Of a DNA stretch of 64,000 nt, positions 25,206 through 32,522 are shown one piece after another. Position 1 is the stretch's first letter, and each line of letters opens with the position of its first letter. Origin of the DNA: JAGBWK01 sp964544595 (lineage in GTDB: Bacteria > Bacteroidota > Bacteroidia > Bacteroidales > Muribaculaceae); NCBI GenBank assembly GCA_964544595.1, contig CAZJBM010000005.1, positions 1 through 64,000 on the forward strand, in the 5' to 3' direction. The translations under genes and the position numbers were made by a program. Below the pieces are notes generated by a model. The model had not been told where the DNA came from and searched no databases. It saw only the letters and a list, made by a program, of their open reading frames with translations.

Positions 25206-26264
25206 TTAAAGTTGATTGAGCTGCGGAATCTGCATAGTCACGCAATGAAGCGACCCATGCTGGCGAATCAGCGGGCGGCAATCGACGGTTTTTATTTCTC
25301 GATCGGGGAAAGCCGCCTGAAGCGTCATTTGGGCGAGGCGGTCGTTGGCGGGCTGACCGTAGACGGGGAGAAGAATTGAGCGGGGAGTGATGAGGAAGTT
25401 GGCGTAGGTAGCGGGCAAGCGCTCGCCATCCTCGTCGTAGATAGGGTCGGGGAGAGGGAGCGAGAGCAGATTATAGGGTTGGCCTGATAACGTGCGCAGC
25501 GATTTCAATTGTCGCTCCATGGCATCGAGTGCTGAAAAATGCTCGTCGGACTCGTCGTTGCATTTCACATAGAGAATCAAGTCGTCGGGACAAAGCCGGG
25601 CGAGGGTGTCGATATGGGAATCGGTGTCGTCACCGGCCAGATAGCCGTGGTCGAGCCATAAAACACGCTTGGCTCCTAACGCATCGCAGAGATAGCGCTC
25701 TATTTGGTCGCGCGAGAGGTTGCCGTTGCGGTTAGGCGAAAGAAGGCACTCGGAGGTGGTCAGGACTGTGCCTCGGCCGTCGCTCTCGATAGAGCCTCCT
25801 TCGAGCACAATGCCGAGTCGATTTTCCAATCTACCGGGAAATAGCCCGGCACGGAAAAGCTTGGAAGTGATCAGATTATCTCGGTCGGCGGGAAATTTGA
25901 GTCCCCAGCCATTGAACTTGAAATCAAGGGTAATGAGCGAGCCGTCGGTCGTATCGACGCAAGTGATAGGGCCAAAGTCGCGGGCCCAGGTATCATTGGT
26001 GGCCACTTGGCAGAAAAGGAGTCGGCGTCGCTGATGCTCCGGCAGATGCGAGAGATGGTGTCGGGGTATGGCAGTGTCGGGAGCAACTATGACGGCAGTC
26101 ATTTCCTGCGTTATTTTGTCGACAATGTCGATGAACACGCGAGTAACCTCCGGAAGCATATATGACCAGTCGGTATGCTCATGGGGCCATGCAAGCAGAA
26201 TAGCCGAGGCCGACTCCCATTCAGCCGGCAATCGGCGCGGAGAAGAAGATTGGGTATTTACCAT
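25206..26264 (-). CDS. aguA: Agmatine deiminase
   Basis: The 352-residue enzyme of the peptidyl-arginine-deiminase-like fold converts agmatine to N-carbamoylputrescine. It shows WARDFGPIT with catalytic acidic residues, FNGWGLKFPADRDN, an LEGGSIESDG loop and the C-terminal catalytic Cys in GSLHCVTMQIPQ. Its start overlaps the stop of the upstream 79-residue gene (ATGGTAA), indicating a three-gene operon. Confidence 0.94.
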   Translation of the reverse strand: MVNTQSSSPRRLPAEWESASAILLAWPHEHTDWSYMLPEVTRVFIDIVDKITQEMTAVIVAPDTAIPRHHLSHLPEHQRRRLLFCQVATNDTWARDFGPITCVDTTDGSLITLDFKFNGWGLKFPADRDNLITSKLFRAGLFPGRLENRLGIVLEGGSIESDGRGTVLTTSECLLSPNRNGNLSRDQIERYLCDALGAKRVLWLDHGYLAGDDTDSHIDTLARLCPDDLILYVKCNDESDEHFSALDAMERQLKSLRTLSGQPYNLLSLPLPDPIYDEDGERLPATYANFLITPRSILLPVYGQPANDRLAQMTLQAAFPDREIKTVDCRPLIRQHGSLHCVTMQIPQLNQL

Positions 26265-26497
26265 TCGTCGTAATCTGAAAGCGAATTCATTGCTGAATTA
26301 CTGTTGTCGTGATACTCCTCGCAAAAGTTCTTGAAGCCGTTGCGAAGAGAATAGCCGTTTTCCTCACACCATTCGGCATACTGCTGTTGGAGATCTCGAT
26401 CTTCGTCGGTCATCTTCTCAAATTCAGACTGGGCTATGTCGTAGCTACCTGTCTGCCGGATAATCTGAAGGAAAAGCTCGGTAATATCTTCAAACAT
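26258..26497 (-). CDS. Small acidic protein, first gene of the agmatine operon
   Basis: The 79 residues are acidic and rich in aromatic residues (DLQQQYAEWCEENGY, NFCEEYHDN). There is no signal peptide or membrane segment and I do not recognise a family. The stop overlaps the aguA start, so it is translationally coupled to aguA. A promoter-like element precedes it. Confidence 0.65.
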   Translation of the reverse strand: MFEDITELFLQIIRQTGSYDIAQSEFEKMTDEDRDLQQQYAEWCEENGYSLRNGFKNFCEEYHDNSNSAMNSLSDYDEW

Positions 26498-26556
26498 TAG
26501 AAAAAAGTGGTTTCGATTATTCGATGTACTGGGTTAAGGTTGGCGGTTTATGGCAA

Positions 26557-26586
26557 CGAAATTAAGAATTATTGGCGATACGTCAA
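26557..26586 (-). promoter_or_regulatory. Promoter of the small gene-aguA-aguB operon
   Basis: On the minus strand TTG, 19 bp, then TAATTTCG, about 60 bp before the ATG at 26497. Confidence 0.5.
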
Positions 26587-26662
26587 AATTTATGCTGTTA
26601 ATATTTCGGAAATAGGGCGCGAAGTGACAATATTTTCAAGCAAACACTGAAATTTAACATTG

Positions 26663-26700
26663 GCGGGCAAACTTATTGCCCGCGTGAGGCGTTATCTTTG
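26663..26700 (+). promoter_or_regulatory. Promoter with embedded palindrome upstream of the 69-residue gene
   Basis: A -7 box TATCTTTG is at 26693-26700. Just upstream is an 8 bp palindrome GCGGGCAA-ACTTA-TTGCCCGC, positioned where a regulator could act. Confidence 0.5.
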
Positions 26701-26763
26701 CAGAGTCGTCAAGGGAATGACCCCGGCGAGCAACTGAATCTCAATCCTAAAAACAACAAAGCC

Positions 26764-26973
26764 ATGAATCAGTCAATAATCATTACGTCTCACGTGCTCA
26801 ACACGATCAACTCACTTCCCGCAGAGGAACGCGTAGCCATTGCCAGCGCAGTGGCAGGAGAAATGATACTCGGCCAGCGACTCGACGACTCCGACCTCAC
26901 CCCGCTCCAGTCGATGATTTATCAAATGATTCGCGACTATATACGCCGCGACTCGTACAAACTCGCTCAATAA
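26764..26973 (+). CDS. Small conserved-looking protein of unknown function
   Basis: The 69 residues are mostly predicted helix (LNTINSLPAEERVAIASAV, then LTPLQSMIYQMIRDYIRR), soluble and slightly acidic. The start at 26764 is preferred over an in-frame ATG at 26698 because the latter lies within the -7 box. It has its own promoter and a terminator downstream, so it is probably expressed alone. I do not recognise a family. Confidence 0.65.
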   Translation: MNQSIIITSHVLNTINSLPAEERVAIASAVAGEMILGQRLDDSDLTPLQSMIYQMIRDYIRRDSYKLAQ

Positions 26974-27047
26974 GACTCACAACGCATAACGTTTTTTTTG
27001 CGATCACAAGAGGATTTAAGTGGCTTTAATTACCGAAAAAACCGGAT

Positions 27048-27085
27048 TTTCCCGCATTTACACATCGTAAGTGCGGGATTTTTCA
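27048..27085 (+). terminator. Terminator of the 69-residue gene
   Basis: CCCGCATTTA / TAAGTGCGGG (one G-U pair) with a 7-nt loop is followed by ATTTTT. Confidence 0.7.
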
Positions 27086-27093
27086 TATCTTTG
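27086..27093 (+). promoter_or_regulatory. Promoter -7 box of the Ser/Thr kinase gene
   Basis: TATCTTTG matches TAnnTTTG, 56 bp before the kinase ATG. No clear -33 box was seen. Confidence 0.5.
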
Positions 27094-27148
27094 CGGGTAA
27101 AATCACACGCCGGTAGATTCACACCGGTCAAGACAATCATAACCAACA

Positions 27149-28831
27149 ATGAGCAATACACAATCACTCGCGCCTAAGACGGTGCTTCGCAGTGGACACC
27201 AGGAATATATTATCGAGCGCGTGCTCGGAGCCGGAAGTTTCGGCATCACCTATCTGGCAAGCTCGTCGATCAGGCTTGGAAACGTCAGCATGACGGTGCA
27301 TTTCGCCATAAAAGAGCATTTTATGGATACTTGCTACCGACTTGAGGACGGGATGACCGTAAACTGCACGCCCGCGACCCGAAAGCAAACCGAAACCTCG
27401 CGCGCCGACTTCCTCACCGAAGCGAAACGTCTTCAAAAAATATGCCTCAAGGCTCCCGGCATCGTTAAGGTGAACGAGACATTTGAGGCGAACGGCACAG
27501 CTTATTACGTGATGGAGTATCTAGACGGGGGAAATCCAGAACCCATGAAGGAGCGCGACGCACTGAAGCTCATGATTCAGGTTGCCGACGCCGTTGCCGC
27601 GATCCACAGGGAGCGTATGCTTCACCTCGATATAAAGCCCGGAAATATCGTGATGAAAACCACCGAAGAGGGAAACCACATACCCGTGCTCATCGACTTC
27701 GGCATATCGAAGCATTTCGACAGCAAAGGTCACCCGACAAGCCGCATCAAGGCAAAGGGGGTATCGGTAGGCTACGCGCCACAGGAGCAGTACTCCGAAA
27801 TCAATGAATTTTCGCCCAAATATGACGTATATGCCCTCGGAGGGGTGCTTTTCTATCTGCTGACGGGGAAAAACCCGCCGGCTGCCTTCGACATCGCGCC
27901 GAATATGGCGCAAATCGCAGAGAAGCTCCCAGCAGATGTGTCGGAAGCCACCCGCAAGGTGGTGCTCGACGCAATGCAGCCTCAAGCGTTCAACCGCACT
28001 CCCTCGGCTGAAGCCATGATAGGCCAACTCCAGCAAGCACTCATGCTTCTCGACGCGCCCAATCAACCCGCTATGCCGATACCGGCAATGCCACAACCCG
28101 CGGTTGCGAACCCCGCACCCGCAGCGATACCCAAGCCGCAGCCCAAAAGGGCTCAAGGGGGCGACAACGTGGTGGTAGCGGAAGCTGTCAGCGTAGCTCC
28201 CAAGCCCAAGGCGCAACCTAAGGCACAGGCTAAACCTAAACCTCAGCCCAAACCGCAGCCGCAGCGGGTAGCCACCGAACCGCTTACACGGGCAACCAAT
28301 CGAAAAGAGAAACCCAATCAGCCGTACGGAGCGAAGCGCAAAGGAAGCAAGCTACCGCTTATAATCGGGGTATCGGTCGGAGTGGTAGTGGCGATTATCG
28401 CCGCGATAGCGTTGTCGTCGGAAAAGAAAAGTCGCCCTGTAAGCCCTGATGTGACATACACTGATAGCACGGTTGTCAACACTTCCGCACACTTCGTCTC
28501 GGAGAAAGTATTCTCTTGCCCCAACGATTCGGGAACATTTGTCTACACCGGCCCCGTAAACTCGCAAGGACTCCCCGAAGGCAAGGGAAAAGGCGTATAT
28601 GAGCTCGGCACATACGAAGGATATTACAAAAACGGCGTTCGCGAGGGGGAAGCGATATATCGCACAAGAGATGGCTCAAACGTGTTTGAAGGCACGTACC
28701 ACAACGACATGTATGACCACGGCAAACTTTATTTCCCGCTGAATGACAACATGTATTACGAAGGAACGTTCAAAAACAACGGTTTCGACGTCGGGCACAC
28801 GTATAGCAGCGACGGCACCCGTATTGATTAG
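27149..28831 (+). CDS. Transmembrane Hanks-type Ser/Thr protein kinase with MORN-like C-terminal region
   Basis: Residues 20-290 are a eukaryotic-like kinase: glycine loop GAGSFGITY (27-35), Lys55 in FAIKEHF, catalytic loop HLDIKPGN near 158, and DFG near 183 (LIDFGISK). The activation loop region is followed by GYAPQEQY, where eukaryotic kinases have APE. A Pro/Ala/Lys-Gln linker (about 295-395), one transmembrane helix (about 401-424) and a C-terminal region with MORN-like YEGYYKNGVREGEA and YYEGTFKNNG units (about 464-560) follow. The expected topology is kinase inside and MORN units in the periplasm. Extracytoplasmic sensing is inferred. PP2C phosphatase and FHA genes are not adjacent. 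Confidence 0.88.
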   Translation: MSNTQSLAPKTVLRSGHQEYIIERVLGAGSFGITYLASSSIRLGNVSMTVHFAIKEHFMDTCYRLEDGMTVNCTPATRKQTETSRADFLTEAKRLQKICLKAPGIVKVNETFEANGTAYYVMEYLDGGNPEPMKERDALKLMIQVADAVAAIHRERMLHLDIKPGNIVMKTTEEGNHIPVLIDFGISKHFDSKGHPTSRIKAKGVSVGYAPQEQYSEINEFSPKYDVYALGGVLFYLLTGKNPPAAFDIAPNMAQIAEKLPADVSEATRKVVLDAMQPQAFNRTPSAEAMIGQLQQALMLLDAPNQPAMPIPAMPQPAVANPAPAAIPKPQPKRAQGGDNVVVAEAVSVAPKPKAQPKAQAKPKPQPKPQPQRVATEPLTRATNRKEKPNQPYGAKRKGSKLPLIIGVSVGVVVAIIAAIALSSEKKSRPVSPDVTYTDSTVVNTSAHFVSEKVFSCPNDSGTFVYTGPVNSQGLPEGKGKGVYELGTYEGYYKNGVREGEAIYRTRDGSNVFEGTYHNDMYDHGKLYFPLNDNMYYEGTFKNNGFDVGHTYSSDGTRID

Positions 28832-28873
28832 CCAAGAGCCTGTCGGACAATAAGTCCATACATACAAAATAAA

Positions 28874-28908
28874 AATGAGCCCAAGTTCTTAAAAAACCTG
28901 GGCTCATT
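28874..28908. terminator. Bidirectional terminator between the kinase gene and htpG
   Basis: AATGAGCCCA / TGGGCTCATT with further pairing inside, flanked by A- and T-rich sequence, between convergent genes. Confidence 0.8.
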
Positions 28909-28931
28909 ATTTGTACGGTAAATATTAGCGA

Positions 28932-30959
28932 TTAAAGCAGATTGACCGAGCGGCGGATGAAGTCGGAGAGCGACTGACCGCGAAGGAGACCGTTGCCGAG
29001 GAGAGCGAGGTCGATCACCTGCTTAACGAGAGGCTGAGCCGCGGCATAGTCGGCCACGGTCTTGTCCATACGCGAGCGAGTGTCGGCCACTTCTTTTTCG
29101 AGGGTCTCCGACTTCTTCTCAGGGTCGGCATCCTTGTCGGCACGCAATTTTGTGATTTCGCTATTCTTGGCGTCGATTTCATCGAGCATAGGCTGGACGG
29201 TAGCATCGAGAGCCGAGTCGGCATCGGCAAGAATCTTCTTAATTACAGGCTGCTCGACATTGACGATAAGGTTGTAGCTGTCGGGAAGCTCAGCGTAGAA
29301 GCTCATGCCGGGCTGCAGAGAAGCCATCTCTTTCATACGGCGCATATACTCATTCTGAGCAATGACGACAGGGAGATCGTCGGCTGAAAGCGACTCGAAC
29401 GTAACCACGAAATTAGCCTTGTCGACCGCTGGGGTCTGCGAGGAAAACACGGTAGAGAGGATGCTGCGCTGAAGCGGGGTGAGATTAGCCTCGCGGCGGT
29501 CGGTCTTGCGGATAAGGTTATCCACGATGTCGGCGTCGACGCGGGTGAAGTGGCTCTTCTCAATCTTCTGCTCAAGCAACCCTACGAAGTGGTTATCGAG
29601 CTGACCGTCCATAAGCAGAACCGAATAGCCCTTATCGGTAGCCGACTTGATAGCGTTGTACTGCGCATCGGTGTCGGTAGCATAGAGATATACGACGGTG
29701 CCGTCTTTGTCGGTCTGCTCTGGCTCGATAAGTTTGCGATACTCCTCGAGAGTGAAATACTTGCCTTCGGTAGTCTTCACGAGGCAGAATTTCATAGCCG
29801 CGTCGCAGAATTTGGGGTCGGTAAGCATACCATACTCGATGAAGAGCTTGATGTCGTCCCACTTCTGCTCAAATTCAGAGCGGTTTTCCTTAAAGATTTC
29901 CTCAAGGCGCGAAGACACCTTCTTGGTGATGTAAGTAGAGATTTTCTTCACGGCAGAGTCGCTCTGAAGATAAGAACGGCTTACGTTAAGAGGAATGTCG
30001 GGGGAATCGATGACACCCTGAAGGAGCATCATGAATTCGGGAACGACGCCCTCAACCGAGTCGGTCACGTAAACCTGATTAGAGTAGAGCTGGATGCGAT
30101 TTTTCTGCACCTCGATGTTATTCTTGATTTTCGGGAAATAAAGAATACCTGTAAGAGTGAAGGGGTAATCCACGTTGAGGTGAATCCAGAAGAGGGGGTC
30201 GTCCTGACCGGGATAGAGGGCATGGTAGAATTTGAGGTAATCGTCGTCGGTGAGGTCGGTAGGTTTCTTAAGCCATGCCGGCTCAAGGGCATTGACGACG
30301 TTGTCTTCATCGGTATCGACGTATTTGCCGTCTTTCCATTCCTGCTTCTTGCCGAAAACCACAGGCACGGGAAGGAAGCGGCAATATTTCTTCAATAAGC
30401 CCTCGATAGTGGAGCGTTCGAGATACTGCTTGTTGTCGTCGTCGATATAAAGGATCACGTCGGTGCCGCGGGTTGTCTTGTCGCACTCGGTCATCTCATA
30501 CTCAGGCGAGCCGTCGCAGGTCCATTCAACCGCCTTGGCGCCCTCCTTGTAAGAGAGCGATTTGATAACGACTTTCTTAGCCACCATGAAGGCGGAGTAG
30601 AAACCGAGGCCGAAATGGCCGATAATGGCGTTGACGTTGTCTTTATATTTCTTGAGAAACTCCTCAGCGCCTGAGAAGGCAATCTGGTTGATGTACTTGT
30701 CGATGTCGGCGGCATCCATGCCCACGCCGTGGTCGCTCACGGTAAGCGTGCCGGCTTCGGGATCGATGCTGACGTAAACGCGCGCGTCGCCGATTTCGCC
30801 CTTGAACTCGCCGAAAGCTGAAAGCGTGCGGAGTTTCTGGGTGGCGTCGACGGCGTTGGATACAAGCTCGCGGAGGAATATTTCGTGATCGCTATAGAGA
30901 AACTTTTTGATGACGGGGAAGATGTTCTCGGTCGTAACCCCGATTGAACCTTTTTGCAT
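28932..30959 (-). CDS. htpG: Hsp90 chaperone HtpG
   Basis: The 675-residue protein has a GHKL ATPase domain: ELVSNAVDAT, DHGVGM and GHFGLGFYSAFMV. Middle- and C-terminal domains of normal layout follow, including NVSRSYLQSD. Cytosolic Hsp90 helps late folding of client proteins. It is monocistronic, facing a terminator shared with the kinase gene. Confidence 0.97.
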   Translation of the reverse strand: MQKGSIGVTTENIFPVIKKFLYSDHEIFLRELVSNAVDATQKLRTLSAFGEFKGEIGDARVYVSIDPEAGTLTVSDHGVGMDAADIDKYINQIAFSGAEEFLKKYKDNVNAIIGHFGLGFYSAFMVAKKVVIKSLSYKEGAKAVEWTCDGSPEYEMTECDKTTRGTDVILYIDDDNKQYLERSTIEGLLKKYCRFLPVPVVFGKKQEWKDGKYVDTDEDNVVNALEPAWLKKPTDLTDDDYLKFYHALYPGQDDPLFWIHLNVDYPFTLTGILYFPKIKNNIEVQKNRIQLYSNQVYVTDSVEGVVPEFMMLLQGVIDSPDIPLNVSRSYLQSDSAVKKISTYITKKVSSRLEEIFKENRSEFEQKWDDIKLFIEYGMLTDPKFCDAAMKFCLVKTTEGKYFTLEEYRKLIEPEQTDKDGTVVYLYATDTDAQYNAIKSATDKGYSVLLMDGQLDNHFVGLLEQKIEKSHFTRVDADIVDNLIRKTDRREANLTPLQRSILSTVFSSQTPAVDKANFVVTFESLSADDLPVVIAQNEYMRRMKEMASLQPGMSFYAELPDSYNLIVNVEQPVIKKILADADSALDATVQPMLDEIDAKNSEITKLRADKDADPEKKSETLEKEVADTRSRMDKTVADYAAAQPLVKQVIDLALLGNGLLRGQSLSDFIRRSVNLL

Positions 30960-31018
30960 AAGATTATATTGTTATTTAGTTTCTTTTTTTCAAATTCTAT
31001 ATAAATAACAATTACAAA

Positions 31019-31049
31019 AAAAATGCCACACCGATAAGCGTGACATTTT
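31019..31049 (-). terminator. Terminator of the TPR gene
   Basis: On the minus strand AATGTCAC / GTGGCATT (one G-U pair) with a 10-nt loop is followed by eight T. Confidence 0.75.
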
Positions 31050-31106
31050 TCCTTAAATTATGTTAACGAATCTGACAAAAGGGCAGACCGTCGTCGCGGG
31101 CGGGGA

Positions 31107-32345
31107 TTAGTATTTCTCAAGCTGTTCGATGCGCTTGAGGTTAGAATCATCCTTCAGGTTATAGTAGATATTGCGCAGAAGGGGGAGGGTCTTAGAGGCC
31201 ATGTTGTCCTCATCGAGCTGATAGGCTTTCTCGAGATAGCCCGCAGCTTCGCGGAATATGGGATAAACCTGCTCGTCGAGAGCTTTGTTGTACTCGGCAG
31301 TGGGGAGATTTGAGATCTCGTCGGAGTCGGAAAGGATGATAGCCTTGTTGTAGATCGTGCGGCCATAGTTGAAGAGGGCGTTGGCATTTTCGGGGGCAAG
31401 GTCGAGCGACTTCTTGTAGTCGGCCATAGCTTTCTCGGGCTCGTCCTTGGTGTCGTAAATGACGCCGCGCACATAGTAGAGCTGAGCGTTGTTGGGGTCG
31501 GCCTGGATATACTGTTCGAGCATCGACATGGCTTCGTCGTACTGTTTGTTCTGGAGCTTGTCGTTGATCATGAAGCCGATATAGCGGTCATCCTCTTTGC
31601 CGAAGAGGGGGAAAGCCTGCGAGGCGTACTCGGCCATGCGGGCGTTGTCGCCTTTCTGGCTGGCGACGCTGATAGCGTAGTCGTAGACGGCTTTCTTGTC
31701 GTAGCCTTTGGCGATAGCCATGTCGAAGGCAGCGAGAGCGTCGTCGAGGCGCTCGGCCTGCCATGCGGCGAGACCCATGTTGAAGTTCATGTCGGCGATA
31801 GTGGAGTCGGCCGGAGCAGTGGGTGCGTTAGCGCCGAGGATAGGGTTGTGGGGAGCGTTGAGGTAGATATACCATGCGTCGTACGCGCCCTGATAGTCCT
31901 GCACGCCCCAGAGATATACGCCTGCGTTGGCGAAGTCCTGCGCCACATAGTGGTCTTTGATGAGCTTGATAGCGTTTTTTGAATATTTAGGCTTGATCTG
32001 GCCTTTCTCGTTGGGGAGAGAGTCCTTCTGCATAGCGGTCAAGAGGTTGTAGTAACCGTCGATCATAGCGTGGCCGGCAGCCTTGTCGTCGACCTGCTTG
32101 CCGATAGCGCGCTGGCCCTGGAGATGATCAGAGAATTTGAACGCTGCTTCGCCGATCATGAAGTAAGGCTGAGCGAGGTCTTTGGTCTCGGGATTTTCGA
32201 AAGCGGGCTTGATAGCCGTAGCCTGGGCGGGATAATTCTCGATATTGGATTTAAGCTGACGCTCAACGTCCTTAACGAGGCTCGTTTGGGCCGACATACC
32301 GAGTACTGCGCCGCAGCAAAGGCTTAGGATAGCGATTTTTTTCAT
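31107..32345 (-). CDS. Secreted or periplasmic tetratricopeptide-repeat protein
   Basis: A signal peptide (about 1-20, MKKIAILSLCCGAVLGMSAQ) is followed by helical repeats. Clear TPR units include AQLYYVRGVIYDTKDEPEKA and NANALFNYGRTIYNKA in the C-terminal half, with more degenerate ones before. TPR proteins of this layout are common in Bacteroidales envelopes, probably as scaffolds. No enzymatic domain is seen. It is a single gene between htpG and gyrA; its leader contains a tandem 19 bp duplication. Confidence 0.82.
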   Translation of the reverse strand: MKKIAILSLCCGAVLGMSAQTSLVKDVERQLKSNIENYPAQATAIKPAFENPETKDLAQPYFMIGEAAFKFSDHLQGQRAIGKQVDDKAAGHAMIDGYYNLLTAMQKDSLPNEKGQIKPKYSKNAIKLIKDHYVAQDFANAGVYLWGVQDYQGAYDAWYIYLNAPHNPILGANAPTAPADSTIADMNFNMGLAAWQAERLDDALAAFDMAIAKGYDKKAVYDYAISVASQKGDNARMAEYASQAFPLFGKEDDRYIGFMINDKLQNKQYDEAMSMLEQYIQADPNNAQLYYVRGVIYDTKDEPEKAMADYKKSLDLAPENANALFNYGRTIYNKAIILSDSDEISNLPTAEYNKALDEQVYPIFREAAGYLEKAYQLDEDNMASKTLPLLRNIYYNLKDDSNLKRIEQLEKY

Positions 32346-32389
32346 ATCTTTTGGTTTAAAGTAAGAATTCTGACTGATAGTAGGGTTTG

Positions 32390-32427
32390 AATACTGACTA
32401 TTATAATAAATACTGACTATTATAATA
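32390..32427. repeat. Tandem 19 bp duplication upstream of the TPR gene
   Basis: Two perfect copies of AATACTGACTATTATAATA lie head to tail, 45 bp before the TPR gene start, in its leader or promoter region. Confidence 0.9.
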
Positions 32428-32522
32428 TGTGTGGCAAACCGTGGTTGATGTTGAAAGTCCCCAAAGTTAAACCTTATATTTCAATAATCAAAATATATCG
32501 GTTGAATTGTAGGAAACGCGCG

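Noticed and set aside
26663..26682. Palindrome GCGGGCAA/TTGCCCGC as a terminator
   Set aside because: No T-tract follows and it lies directly before a -7 box, so an operator is more plausible.
28193..28270. Repeat-rich stretch in the kinase linker as a mobile or CRISPR-like repeat
   Set aside because: It encodes in-frame Pro-Lys-Gln/Ala repeats of a flexible linker within the kinase gene.
29550..30398. 282-residue antisense frame over htpG
   Set aside because: It lies fully within htpG and has no domain or promoter.
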